The notes: generated from the sequence alone by a model not told the origin. Positions 44,371-53,224 are shown, numbered from the stretch's first letter. The stretch is 64,000 bases of DNA from Streptococcus equinus (GCF_900101445.1 NZ_FNKE01000001.1:620001-684000); one strand, 5' to 3'. A program made the numbers and translations.

Positions 44371-44394
44371 CTTAATTTTTACATTGTTGATTTT

Positions 44395-45267
44395 TTAATC
44401 AACTTCACCACTCTCTACGACCAAGTCATCTGCTTTTGCAGCATCACCGTAAACTGGAGCTAATGTCTTGTCATAGTCTTCGTGGAAGAAGTTTTCATCA
44501 CCCAAAGATTTAATTTCATCATTAATCCAATCTAGAAGCTCAGTATTTCCTTTTTGAACTGCTGGAGCAATGGTATCTGTGTCACCCAAACTTGTAATGC
44601 CAACTTCGTAACCTTTATTTTCCAAAGCCCATGCTAAAACTTCTGTATTGTCAGTTGATAGCGCGTCACCTCGACCATCTAACAGTGCTTGATATGCTTC
44701 GCTGTACTGATCAAATTTTAAAAGATTTACTTTTGGATAATGTTTTTCAAAGTATGTTTCAGCTGTTGTTCCTTTGCCAACGATCAAAGTTTTTCCTTCT
44801 AAAGCATCAACGTCAGAAATTAATTGATTGCTTGGCGATACGACACCTAACGCTACTTTCATGTATGGCAAAGCAAAATCAACTTGTTTTGCACGTTCAT
44901 CAGTCACTGTAAAGTTGGCAAGAATAATATCTACTTTAGCTGATGTCAAATACTCAACACGACTTGCTGGGTCTACTGAAACATATTTAACTTTAACACC
45001 CAAATCTTTTGCTAAACGGTTTGCAAAATAAACATCATATCCTTGGTATTTTCCTTTGTCATCAACATAACCAAACGGTTTTTTATCTGAGAAAACTCCA
45101 ATTTTAATGGTACCGCTCTTCTTGATTGCATCAAGAGAGCGAGCTTTGGCTGTTGACGTAGCTGAAGATGAATTTTTAGTTGTTGAGGATTTTGAAGTTG
45201 AGCATCCTGCAGCAAAAACAATTAATAAAAGACTAACAATCGCTAACAAACGTTTTACAATTTTCAT
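44395..45267 (-). CDS. PEB1a-like aspartate/glutamate-binding lipoprotein
   Basis: 290 aa. The signal peptide ends in the lipobox FAAGC (Cys22), so the protein is lipid-anchored outside the membrane. The mature domain (about 48-275) reads very like Campylobacter PEB1a: KIGVFSDKKPFGYVD, GYDVYFANRLAKDLG, VDIILANFTVTDERAKQVDFALPYMKVALGV, GDALSTDNTE. PEB1a binds Asp and Glu, so acidic amino acids are the likely ligands. It is the last gene of a permease-permease-ATPase-SBP operon whose promoter carries the LysR-type dyad. Confidence 0.9.
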   Translation of the reverse strand: MKIVKRLLAIVSLLLIVFAAGCSTSKSSTTKNSSSATSTAKARSLDAIKKSGTIKIGVFSDKKPFGYVDDKGKYQGYDVYFANRLAKDLGVKVKYVSVDPASRVEYLTSAKVDIILANFTVTDERAKQVDFALPYMKVALGVVSPSNQLISDVDALEGKTLIVGKGTTAETYFEKHYPKVNLLKFDQYSEAYQALLDGRGDALSTDNTEVLAWALENKGYEVGITSLGDTDTIAPAVQKGNTELLDWINDEIKSLGDENFFHEDYDKTLAPVYGDAAKADDLVVESGEVD

Positions 45268-45296
45268 ATATAACTCCTTAAAATTTTATTACCTAT

Positions 45297-46043
45297 TTAA
45301 CCAACTGTAGAAAAATCAAAGACATTCAAGAAATCACGCGCACGTTGAGTTTTTGGTTGCCTGAAAAATAATCTCGCATCACTTTCTTCTACAATTTGTC
45401 CCTTTTCAAGAAAAATCACACGATCTGCAATCGCTTTTGCAAACTGTAGCTCATGCGTCACAATAATCATTGTCCTACCTTCATGTGCAAGTTCCCCAAT
45501 CAACTCTAAAACTTCTCTAACCATTTCAGGGTCAAGTGACGCTGTAACTTCATCAAATAGAAGCACTTCAGGATGTAAAAGTAAACTTCTCACAATAGCA
45601 ACCCTTTGCATCTGACCGCCAGATAACTCGTGAGGATAACTATTTTCTTTTCCTTCTAAACCAACTCGCTTAAGTAGTTTTAATGCCTCGCCCTTCACTT
45701 CCTCTACTGACCTTTTTTGAACCTTTACTGGTGCTAATAAAAGATTTTTTAGAACTGTTAAGTGTGGGAAAAGGTCGTAGGATTGAAATACCATGCCGAT
45801 TTTTTGGCGAACAAGAGGAAGATTTTTAGACTCTTTTAAAATTTCCTTGCCTTCAAGTTCAACTCTTCCTGCTTGAATTGGTTCCAAGCCATTGATACAA
45901 CGAAGTAATGTTGATTTTCCACAACCTGACGGACCTAGAATGACTAAAACTTCACCCTCTTCAACGGAAAACGAAACTTGATTGAGAATCTTTTGCTCGC
46001 CATAAGATTTTTCAATATCTTTAAGTTCTAAAATTGTTGCCAA
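45297..46043 (-). CDS. Polar amino-acid ABC transporter ATP-binding protein
   Basis: 248 aa from a TTG at 46043, 8 nt after GGAG and 5 nt past the previous stop. The 33-codon longer frame overlaps the permease gene and is rejected. Walker A GPSGCGKST, Q-loop VFQSYDLF, signature LSGGQMQR, Walker B LLFDEVTASLD and VTHELQFAK are present. It energises the PEB1-like transporter. The alternative TTG start may limit its output. Confidence 0.92.
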   Translation of the reverse strand: MATILELKDIEKSYGEQKILNQVSFSVEEGEVLVILGPSGCGKSTLLRCINGLEPIQAGRVELEGKEILKESKNLPLVRQKIGMVFQSYDLFPHLTVLKNLLLAPVKVQKRSVEEVKGEALKLLKRVGLEGKENSYPHELSGGQMQRVAIVRSLLLHPEVLLFDEVTASLDPEMVREVLELIGELAHEGRTMIIVTHELQFAKAIADRVIFLEKGQIVEESDARLFFRQPKTQRARDFLNVFDFSTVG

Positions 46044-46048
46044 ATGAT

Positions 46049-46726
46049 TCACTCCTTCCAACGTTTTTCTAAATAAACTGACAATCTCGAGATTGGAAAG
46101 CAAATAGCAAAATACATCATAAAGATTAAGCCATAAATCCAAATTGCGGTGCTAGGTACCGTCAAACGATTAGCCTCAATAATCTCTTGACCAACTTTTA
46201 CCACTTCGACAACACCAATCAAAACAATTAATGACGTTGTTTTAATCATTCGTGTCATTAGATTAACCGCTTGGGGTAATAATTGTCGTAAAATTTGTGG
46301 CATAACAACGTAAATGAATAACTGTCGATTGTTTAATCCCAGAGCAAGACCACTTTCAATTTGGTGTTTTGGTAGTGATGTCAACGCTCCGCGAACAAGA
46401 TCTCCCATCTCAGCTGTCCCCCACATTGAAAAGACAATAAGTGCTGCTACTTCACCAGATAAATTGAGATTAAAAGTTCTAGCTAAACCAAAATAAACAA
46501 GAAAGAGCAAGACTAATTGTGGCATGATTCGAATAAATTCTAGATAAATTTGTGAAATAAAGCGAATCACTCTAAAGCGTGAAATCATTATAAAACCAAA
46601 CAAGAATCCTAAAACCACTGAAATAAGAATGGACACTAGGGAAATATTAATCGTAACTAACAGTCCTTTAAGGAGTCGCAAAAGATTATTTCCCTGAAAC
46701 AGCACCTGGAGTCCTGAAACCTGCAT
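46049..46726 (-). CDS. Amino-acid ABC transporter permease (second)
   Basis: 225 aa, HisM/GlnP type, about five helices, with the EAA loop QIESGLALGLNNRQLFIYVVMPQILRQLLP. The ATG at 46726 is 7 nt after GGAGG and lies 41 nt inside the end of the preceding permease gene, an unusually long but well-supported overlap. Confidence 0.9.
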   Translation of the reverse strand: MQVSGLQVLFQGNNLLRLLKGLLVTINISLVSILISVVLGFLFGFIMISRFRVIRFISQIYLEFIRIMPQLVLLFLVYFGLARTFNLNLSGEVAALIVFSMWGTAEMGDLVRGALTSLPKHQIESGLALGLNNRQLFIYVVMPQILRQLLPQAVNLMTRMIKTTSLIVLIGVVEVVKVGQEIIEANRLTVPSTAIWIYGLIFMMYFAICFPISRLSVYLEKRWKE

Positions 46727-47369
46727 GATGCAACCTCCTTTCTAGTACCCTTGCCAATAGTGAAATCGGTAAAAGAATAATCAAGTAAGCAACTACCAAC
46801 ATTAACAACGCCTCATCGGTCTCATAATACAGTCCAATCAAATCCTTAGCAATGTACATCAAATCAGAAAGTGCAACAATTGAAAAGACAGACGTCTCTT
46901 TGACAAGAAAGATGATATTAGCAACCAACGACGGAAGTGCAACTGCGATTGCTTGAGGAAGGATGACATAAAAAACATTCTGAAGATGTGATAATCCGAT
47001 GCTCAAACCAACTTCATACTGTCTTTTGGACACTGCTTCCAACCCTGAACGAAATGACTCCGCCATGTAAGAACCACCTAAAAAAATTAGACCAACAATC
47101 GCACAAAGCTCCGATGGTAAAACCACTCCAACTTTAGGCAAGCCATAATAGAGAAAATAAAGCTGTATCAAAAGTGGCGTATTACGAGACAATTCAATAT
47201 AAATCTGGCAAATTTGACTTAAAATAGCTACATTGTAGTACTTAATCAAACTAATGAAAAAGCCTAAAATAATCGCTCCCAAGATGCCAAATAGAGCCAA
47301 ACGAATCGTAAGCACCAAAGCTTGTTGATACAGGGGAATATTCTCATAAACAAAGCCCCAATCTAACAT
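46686..47369 (-). CDS. Amino-acid ABC transporter permease (first)
   Basis: 227 aa with five helices and the EAA loop YEVGLSIGLSHLQNVFYVILPQAIAVALP. First gene of the PEB1-like operon; ATG at 47369, 5 nt after GGAGGG. It forms a heteromeric channel with the next permease. Confidence 0.91.
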   Translation of the reverse strand: MLDWGFVYENIPLYQQALVLTIRLALFGILGAIILGFFISLIKYYNVAILSQICQIYIELSRNTPLLIQLYFLYYGLPKVGVVLPSELCAIVGLIFLGGSYMAESFRSGLEAVSKRQYEVGLSIGLSHLQNVFYVILPQAIAVALPSLVANIIFLVKETSVFSIVALSDLMYIAKDLIGLYYETDEALLMLVVAYLIILLPISLLARVLERRLHHAGFRTPGAVSGK

Positions 47370-47395
47370 AATATCCCTCCAAACGTTATAAAGGT

Positions 47396-47451
47396 ATTAT
47401 AAAGAATTCTTCTATAGTCGTGTACTCTAAATATTTTATGCTGTGCCATAA
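47396..47451 (-). promoter_or_regulatory. PEB1-like operon promoter with LysR-type dyad
   Basis: -10 TATAAT (47396-47401). TTATGGCACAGCATAA (minus sense, 47436-47451) lies 35 nt upstream and differs by two bases from the dyad of the UROD/cystine-like ABC operon. Confidence 0.65.
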
Positions 47452-47474
47452 GTATTTTTTATAGCACAACACTT

Positions 47475-47502
47475 AAAAAGAAGCTGAAATGTATCAGCCT
47501 CC
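47475..47502 (-). terminator. Terminator of the UROD/cystine-like ABC operon
   Basis: GAGGCTGA / TCAGCTTC stem with a TACATT loop and a T5 tail, about 90 nt after the ATPase stop. Confidence 0.7.
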
Positions 47503-47589
47503 TTTTGTTTAGGTAGTTAGTTCAGTTGATAAAACCAGTCATAACATAGCTTTTTACTTCTTCTTTTTCAATAATCTCATAAGAGCCAT

Positions 47590-48348
47590 CTATATCACTG
47601 GGTCAATATTTAATTCTGGAATAATGCGTGTCAAAAATTGTTTAGTGCGTTCTTCTTTTGGTCGTGTGAAGAATTCTTTCGGGTCACCTTCTTCAATGAT
47701 ATGACCACCCTCCATGAAGATAACATGGGTAGCTACATCACGCGCAAAACTCATTTCATGCGTCACGACAACCATGGTCACTCCTTCTTGCGCCAATTCT
47801 TTCATGACATCAAGAACGTCACCGATTAATTCAGGGTCAAGGGCTGATGTCGGCTCGTCAAACAAAATCACTTCTGGCTTAACAGCAATTGCACGCGCAA
47901 TTCCGATACGTTGCTGCTGCCCACCAGATAATTGACTTGGATAAAAATCTCTTTTATCCAAAAGCCCTACTTTTTTTAGGGCATTTTCAGCAATAGGAAT
48001 TGCCTTTTCCTTTGGAACTTTTCTGGCAATCACTAAGCCTTCTAAAATATTTTCAATAGCCGTTTTATTGGCAAACAGATTATAATTTTGAAAAACAAAA
48101 GCTGTTTTCTTGCGAATTTCTAGCACATCTTTACGATTGATTTTAGCTAAATCATAAGTCTTTCCATCTAATTCCAACTCACCAGAATCAGCATGTTCTA
48201 AGTAATTTAAAGACCTTAAAAAGGTTGTCTTTCCTGACCCTGATGGCCCTAGAATAACCACAACATCTCCCTGATTGACCGTTAAACTAATGCCATCTAA
48301 TACTTTCTTATCTCCAAAAGATTTTTCAATATTTTTAACTGTTAGCAT
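47590..48348 (-). CDS. Cystine-type amino-acid ABC transporter ATP-binding protein
   Basis: 252 aa. Walker [10 protein letters not shown] (about 34), Q-loop VFQNYNLF, signature LSGGQQQR, Walker [12 protein letters not shown] and VTHEMSFA are present. [20 protein letters not shown] resembles TcyN/YxeO-type cystine transporters. Last gene of the operon that starts with the UROD-family gene. Confidence 0.92.
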   Translation of the reverse strand: MLTVKNIEKSFGDKKVLDGISLTVNQGDVVVILGPSGSGKTTFLRSLNYLEHADSGELELDGKTYDLAKINRKDVLEIRKKTAFVFQNYNLFANKTAIENILEGLVIARKVPKEKAIPIAENALKKVGLLDKRDFYPSQLSGGQQQRIGIARAIAVKPEVILFDEPTSALDPELIGDVLDVMKELAQEGVTMVVVTHEMSFARDVATHVIFMEGGHIIEEGDPKEFFTRPKEERTKQFLTRIIPELNIDPVI

Positions 48349-48363
48349 AAACTTCTCCTCACA

Positions 48364-49047
48364 TTATCCCACTAATTGGCTACGCTTTTCCAGAATTTTA
48401 AAGATGTACTGAATTACTCCACATATAACAATGTAGATAATGAAAATAACAAAATAAGATTCAAAATAATGATAACCATAAGCAGCCTCCACTTTCGCAA
48501 TCGCTGTAATATCTTTCACTGTCATCACAAAAACAAGAGAGGTACCTTTGACAAGATTAATCACCAAATTACAGAAATTTGGCAATGCCTGACGAATGGC
48601 TTGGGGAAAGACAATTCTCAGATAAGCTTGCTTTGTCGTCAAACCAATCGCAAGAGCTGCCTCTAACTGCCCCTTATTAACCGTCAAAATTGCCGAGCGG
48701 ATTATCTCTGAAAGGCTCCCAGTTGTCATAAGTCCAAAGATAACATAAGCATAATAAATCGGGTTTAACTCAAAAATATTGATGCCAAGAGCTTTCAAAA
48801 ACTGATTCAATAAACTTGGAAATAAACTATAAAAGAATAAAATCAATAAAATGGCTGGCGTTGAGCGAATAAAAGCAAGGTAAATCACTGAAAAAGTAGT
48901 CACACCTTTTACCTTATAGATACGACCAAGTGCCAAGAAAAGAGCTGGAAAAAAACTCAACAAAATGGAAACCACCATAATGCCAAGCGTCACTGGAATA
49001 CCAGCAAGGGCTTTAACAAATGTTTCAACAATATAAGAAAAATCCAT
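48364..49047 (-). CDS. Amino-acid ABC transporter permease
   Basis: 227 aa from the ATG at 49047 after AAGGAGGAG; a 16-codon longer frame overlaps the previous gene and is rejected. EAA loop QLEAALAIGLTTKQAYLRIVFPQAIRQALP, with a TcyL/M-type profile. It pairs with the permease upstream. Confidence 0.91.
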   Translation of the reverse strand: MDFSYIVETFVKALAGIPVTLGIMVVSILLSFFPALFLALGRIYKVKGVTTFSVIYLAFIRSTPAILLILFFYSLFPSLLNQFLKALGINIFELNPIYYAYVIFGLMTTGSLSEIIRSAILTVNKGQLEAALAIGLTTKQAYLRIVFPQAIRQALPNFCNLVINLVKGTSLVFVMTVKDITAIAKVEAAYGYHYFESYFVIFIIYIVICGVIQYIFKILEKRSQLVG

Positions 49048-49057
49048 AATCTCCTCC

Positions 49058-49750
49058 TTAGCCCCCTTTAGTTTCCAATTGATTTTCGACAACATGAGTC
49101 ACTACAGATAATATCAGTGCTAAAATCCAATAAATAACTGCAACCGCTGTGTAAGTTTCTAATGAATAATTGCCCATATTTCTTGAAATGATGAGGTTGC
49201 CTTCACCCATCAAATCCACCAAACCAATCGTATAGGCAAGGGCAATATCTTTTAATAAATTAATCACCGCACTAGTGATGTTAGGAAGAGCAATTCTGAA
49301 AGCTTGTGGCAAAAGAATTCGCACAAAAGTCTCATATTCACTTAAACCGATACTTAGCCCTGCTTCTAGTTGCCCTTTTGGAAGGGCCAAATAAGAAGAT
49401 TTGAAGACTTCAGAAATACTAGCCGCAAATAACAAGGTCATTGCTAAAATCACGAACACCGAGCGTGACCAACCATTAACATCAATACCTAACCACCATT
49501 CTAAAAAACGAGGTAAACCATAAAAAACAAGGAAGATAAGAACAATTGGTGGGGTACATCTTAAGATAAACACATAAGCTCTAGCAAGTGATGAAAAACC
49601 ATGTTCAGCCGATACTTGTGCCCAAGCTAGCAAGAACCCTAATAAACTGCCTAATAAAACGGTCAAGACTAAAACCCATAAGGTAAGAGGTAGAGCTGAC
49701 AAGATATCTGGAATAACTCTTATCACACGAGACGGTTCATAAGAAACCAT
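49058..49750 (-). CDS. Amino-acid ABC transporter permease
   Basis: 230 aa, about five helices, EAA loop QLEAGLSIGLSEYETFVRILLPQAFRIALP. ATG at 49750 follows GGAGG. Third gene of the UROD-SBP-permease-permease-ATPase operon. Confidence 0.91.
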   Translation of the reverse strand: MVSYEPSRVIRVIPDILSALPLTLWVLVLTVLLGSLLGFLLAWAQVSAEHGFSSLARAYVFILRCTPPIVLIFLVFYGLPRFLEWWLGIDVNGWSRSVFVILAMTLLFAASISEVFKSSYLALPKGQLEAGLSIGLSEYETFVRILLPQAFRIALPNITSAVINLLKDIALAYTIGLVDLMGEGNLIISRNMGNYSLETYTAVAVIYWILALILSVVTHVVENQLETKGG

Positions 49751-49759
49751 AGCTACCTC

Positions 49760-50638
49760 CTAATCTGTTACATAACTAAAGACATCTTCTCCAAAGTATT
49801 TTTCTGAAAGTTTTGCGATTGTACCATCTTTTTGCAATTCTTTAATGGCTTTATCGTATTCTTTTGCAAAAGCTTTATTGGTATCATTTTTATGAATCAA
49901 TGGGTAAGTTTCAATTCCCTTATATGGGAACCATGTCAATTGGTCAGCGTATTGATGATAAGCACCGTCTTCTTTTTGGACAGCTTCTTCAAATGACAAT
50001 TTGATTGAGAAATAAGCGTCGTAGCGTCCTTCAAGCACCCAGGCATAAGCGTCAGCGACTGAGAAACTTTCTGATTCTTTGAGTTCAATTGGGTGTTTTG
50101 CTTTTTTGTTGTATTCTTGAATGACATTGTACTGCGCATTTTGTGGTGAGATTGGAACTAATTTACCACCGTCTTTGGCAAAGGAATCAATATCTTTGTA
50201 TTTGTTTTCGTCAGCTTTTCGAATGGCAAAGCCAATCACACTAGCTCCGATTGCTTGGTCAGGAATAACAAATTTTTGGGCACGTTCTTCAGTGTACCAA
50301 GCTCCTTTGACTCCGATGTCGTACTTGCCAGATTCAAGTCCGATTAACAAATCTTCATCACTTGTTCCAGTGTATTCAAATTTATAATTTTTTAATTTGT
50401 CATCAACAGCTTTCAAGACCGCAACTTCAAACCCATCACTTTCCCCTTTATCATTGACAAAGTCATAAGGCACATAGTTTTGAGTGTGAGCAACTTGCAA
50501 GGTTGTCACTTTATCAGAACTTGACTGCGAACTGTCTGCACTTGCGGATGTCTTACCTGTTAATTGACGTCCCACAACTGTCGCTGCCACAAGTGCCAAA
50601 ACAACGCTACCTGAAATAATCCATTTTTTATTACTCAT
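49760..50638 (-). CDS. Amino-acid ABC transporter substrate-binding protein
   Basis: 292 aa. The N-terminal hydrophobic segment (about 7-24) has no lipobox Cys, so the protein is predicted to stay anchored by its signal sequence. The bilobed SBP domain (about 45-285) has VPYDFVNDKGESDGFEVAVLKAVD and DLLIGLESGKYDIGVKGAWYTEERAQKF. It resembles cystine/cysteine-derivative binding proteins (TcyJ/K type) with low ligand certainty. Confidence 0.88.
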   Translation of the reverse strand: MSNKKWIISGSVVLALVAATVVGRQLTGKTSASADSSQSSSDKVTTLQVAHTQNYVPYDFVNDKGESDGFEVAVLKAVDDKLKNYKFEYTGTSDEDLLIGLESGKYDIGVKGAWYTEERAQKFVIPDQAIGASVIGFAIRKADENKYKDIDSFAKDGGKLVPISPQNAQYNVIQEYNKKAKHPIELKESESFSVADAYAWVLEGRYDAYFSIKLSFEEAVQKEDGAYHQYADQLTWFPYKGIETYPLIHKNDTNKAFAKEYDKAIKELQKDGTIAKLSEKYFGEDVFSYVTD

Positions 50639-50692
50639 ATAACCCGCTCCTTTTCTTTTTACCTAAAACTTTTCCTTAATTCCTAAAAAACT

Positions 50693-51730
50693 TTAAAATC
50701 CGACAGCTTCTTTGAGGACCACTTCATCGTAAGTAGCAACAGCTTCTTTAACCCAAGCAATGCGCTCTGATGCAATGTCACTTGGCACCGTGCAATCAGC
50801 CCCGATGACCACACCTTGACGTCCAGTTTCATCAAGCAATTCTTTAACTCTTGCTTGAATGGCTTCTTTACTACCTTTATACAAAAGTCCCGACTCTGTA
50901 TTGTTAAAACCACCGAGAACAGTTTTGCCACCAAATAGCTGACGCCCTTTTGCTAGACTAACACCTTCCAATTCAACCGCCCAGTTAATGACATCTGCTG
51001 GATAATCTGTATAGTAAGAAATATCATTAGTAGCTCCTTCATAACCGCAGATATGAAGAATGTTTGTTCCGCCTGCTGAAATAGCACGATGCAAAATGTG
51101 GAGTTCACTCGGTTTAATCACGTGATCATATTCGTCATGACTCAAACGTGAATCCTGCAAATTCTGAACACTGAGATAAATGCCATCAACCCCAGCTTCT
51201 TCAATCAAACGTTTTGTCAAAACTCCGATATCAAAAGCAATCACATCCAAAACTTGTTTTGTCAATTCAGCATCTTCTTTGATGAAATCTTCAATAATGT
51301 GGTCCCCATTGCCACCTTTTCCAGCCAAATGCCACTTAAGATAAGTCGCTGGAGCAAAGATATTATAAAAAGAAGCAATGTCTTCAGGAAAATCCTCACG
51401 AATCTTTTTAGCCAGTTCAACTTGTTTATTAATCCAAGGATGATTTTCGCCAATAGACTTAATCCCCTCAAGGTCTCTAATTGAGGTAATCCCTTCACGA
51501 ATGAAATCATTTGGATAAGTGAAGAAACCATCGCTCATGATTTTTACAAAATCAGGATTGACGTCTGAAATAAATTTTTGGTGTCCTGCAATGTTTTTAT
51601 TAAAGATAACAGGATTGAAACCATCGCTTCGTTCATCATCACTTGTGAAATGATACCAAAATCCGACTGGAACTTTGTCAACTGTTTCATTTTTAAATGC
51701 TTTTAAAACCCATTCTCTCTTTGTTGTCAT
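50693..51730 (-). CDS. Uroporphyrinogen decarboxylase / MtaA-family protein (methyltransferase-like)
   Basis: 345 aa of the UROD/MtaA superfamily. A possible zinc-thiol site is visible as His226-x-Cys228 (ILHICGYEG) and Cys313 (IGADCTVPSD). This is the HxC...C pattern of MtaA/CmuA and related thiol methyltransferases, which true uroporphyrinogen decarboxylase does not need. No haem pathway genes are nearby. It is the first gene of an amino-acid ABC operon under a LysR-type dyad. A role in methyl transfer to or from an imported sulfur compound such as homocysteine is my inference. Confidence 0.82.
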   Translation of the reverse strand: MTTKREWVLKAFKNETVDKVPVGFWYHFTSDDERSDGFNPVIFNKNIAGHQKFISDVNPDFVKIMSDGFFTYPNDFIREGITSIRDLEGIKSIGENHPWINKQVELAKKIREDFPEDIASFYNIFAPATYLKWHLAGKGGNGDHIIEDFIKEDAELTKQVLDVIAFDIGVLTKRLIEEAGVDGIYLSVQNLQDSRLSHDEYDHVIKPSELHILHRAISAGGTNILHICGYEGATNDISYYTDYPADVINWAVELEGVSLAKGRQLFGGKTVLGGFNNTESGLLYKGSKEAIQARVKELLDETGRQGVVIGADCTVPSDIASERIAWVKEAVATYDEVVLKEAVGF

Positions 51731-51761
51731 TAGCGTAATCTCCTTTTCATTTGGTATGGCA

Positions 51762-51834
51762 ATTATACTATCACGCTTTAGAAGTCTTGAAAAATCTATT
51801 TTATTTATGCTCAGCCATAAAAATGAGTTATGAT
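51762..51834 (-). promoter_or_regulatory. Promoter and LysR-type dyad of the UROD/ABC operon
   Basis: -10 TATAAT (51762-51767). TTATGGCTGAGCATAA (minus sense, 51805-51820) lies 38 nt upstream. The dyad sits in a 46-bp block (51789-51834) that matches 52135-52180 at 35 positions without gaps. Confidence 0.7.
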
Positions 51835-51844
51835 ACTAAAAAGT

Positions 51845-51882
51845 AAAAAAAGAAGGCTGAGAAACTTTTCTCAGCTTTCTTT
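51845..51882 (-). terminator. Terminator of the 66-aa protein gene
   Basis: GAAAGCTGAGAAA / TTTCTCAGCCTTC stem with a T7 tail in the minus direction. Confidence 0.88.
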
Positions 51883-52083
51883 TTACTCATAAGGTAAATG
51901 TGTCAAACTCTTTAGACTATTAATGCGAATAATGTCTTCCTTTCGAATTTGAGATGATTCTTTATTAGTTTGATAGGCTTTGAAGGAAGAAAATTTTAAA
52001 AAAATAAGAAGAGATATGACAAGAATAATTGTAACAGCAATTGAGCTATTTCTTAAGTGCTTTTCTGTTAAGAGCATTGACAC
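51883..52083 (-). CDS. Small single-TM protein (66 aa)
   Basis: 66 aa from the GTG at 52083, 4 nt after GGAGGTGAC; an in-frame ATG at 52077 (10 nt spacing) is an alternative start. A short basic N terminus is followed by one hydrophobic helix (about 15-31) and a charged tail of about 35 residues (QTNKESSQIRKEDIIRIN). It has its own promoter, ribosome site and terminator and shares the LysR-type dyad with the adjacent transporter operon. No family recognised. It could be a transporter accessory or sensor peptide. Confidence 0.72.
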   Translation of the reverse strand: MSMLLTEKHLRNSSIAVTIILVISLLIFLKFSSFKAYQTNKESSQIRKEDIIRINSLKSLTHLPYE

Positions 52084-52110
52084 GTCACCTCCGAGTAGCT
52101 TTCTAAGCTT

Positions 52111-52205
52111 ATTGTAACAGCTTATGCTACTTTAGAAAAATCTATTCTTTTTATCGCTAGCCATAAAATCAAGTAATAATTAAGCGCAGTTATCGCCCGC
52201 TATAG
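52111..52205 (-). promoter_or_regulatory. Promoter of the 66-aa gene and LysR-type dyads
   Basis: -10 TACAAT (52111-52116). TTATGGCTAGCGATAA (minus sense, 52151-52166) lies 35 nt upstream. A degenerate copy, CTATAGCGGGCGATAA (52190-52205), follows 39 bp further and may serve the divergent lysR. Confidence 0.65.
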
Positions 52206-52309
52206 GATTTTTTTATCAAGGCTTTAGATATTCTTATCAGAATTTTGCTGATTTTTTAATCTTTTTCATCTATAATTAGTACAATTATTACAAGAAGGGA
52301 TGATGTTTT

Positions 52310-53224
52310 ATGAATTTCCAACAATGTCGTTATGTCGAAGTCGTCGCTCGTGTAGGCTCATTTAGCCAAGCTGCTAAGGAATTATACATGACTCAGCCCA
52401 ACTTGTCTTGCTCCATCAAAGATTTAGAAAATGAATTAGGTGTTCAACTCTTCACGCGCTCCAATACAGGAGCTCGCTTAACCGAAGACGGTCATGATTT
52501 TTTGAAATATGCTAAGCGCATTATCGGCGAATTGGATTTGTTGCAGCAACGCTATCATGACGAATTCAAAAAAAGCTTTACGGTTGCCTCACACCACTAT
52601 GATTTTCTCTCGATTCCTCTTGCCAAAGTCGCCCAAGAATTCAAGCAGGATTATCAGGAATTTCAAACCATTGAAACGACCACTAAAAAAATCTTGGACA
52701 GCGTTGCTTCTTTTGAAGCTGACCTTGGGATTATTTACCTAGATGATGAAAATGAACATATTTTAACATCAGCTTTGCAATATCATGATTTGGAATTTAC
52801 ATCACTGGGTGAATTTCCAACGCGTGTCTTTTTACGCCGTGACCATCCATTGGCTCACAAATCCGTGATTTCCGAAGCTGACTTAAAAGGCTATAACCAA
52901 ATACGCTTTCGTCAAGAACAGTCAGGGCTAAACTTTGATGAAGATGCTCTTGATATTCATGACCAACAACGTATTCTCTACAGCAATGACCGTGGGACCG
53001 TCATGAATTTACTCTGTGCAACAGACGCTTACGCTTCAGGTCTTGGCATTGTTAACAGTTTTGTTAAAGACCAGATTGTTCTCATTCCTTTGCAAAATAG
53101 TCCTAAACACACACTAGGTTATGTGACCAATCGTAAGAAAAAACTCTCTAATATCGGAGCAAGTTTCATCAATGAAATCAAACTCAGCTTAGAAGAATTC
53201 TCAGACAAGAGTCAACTTTTCTAG
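52310..53224 (+). CDS. LysR-family transcriptional regulator
   Basis: 304 aa. N-terminal winged HTH (NFQQCRYVEVVARVGSFSQAAKELYMTQPNLSCSIKDLENELGVQLFTRS, about 2-51) and a C-terminal substrate-binding-like domain (about 90-295). It is divergent from the 66-aa gene and the UROD/ABC operon, so it is the natural candidate to bind the shared dyads. I recall LysR regulators at similar places in S. mutans controlling cysteine/methionine uptake genes. ATG at 52310 follows AGAAGGGA. Confidence 0.9.
   Translation: MNFQQCRYVEVVARVGSFSQAAKELYMTQPNLSCSIKDLENELGVQLFTRSNTGARLTEDGHDFLKYAKRIIGELDLLQQRYHDEFKKSFTVASHHYDFLSIPLAKVAQEFKQDYQEFQTIETTTKKILDSVASFEADLGIIYLDDENEHILTSALQYHDLEFTSLGEFPTRVFLRRDHPLAHKSVISEADLKGYNQIRFRQEQSGLNFDEDALDIHDQQRILYSNDRGTVMNLLCATDAYASGLGIVNSFVKDQIVLIPLQNSPKHTLGYVTNRKKKLSNIGASFINEIKLSLEEFSDKSQLF

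Noticed and set aside
47506..47589. A 23-codon open stretch just after the cystine-like ATPase gene
   Set aside because: It reads like protein, but it is short, follows a stop in its frame and has no start or homologue I can name. A gene remnant cannot be shown.
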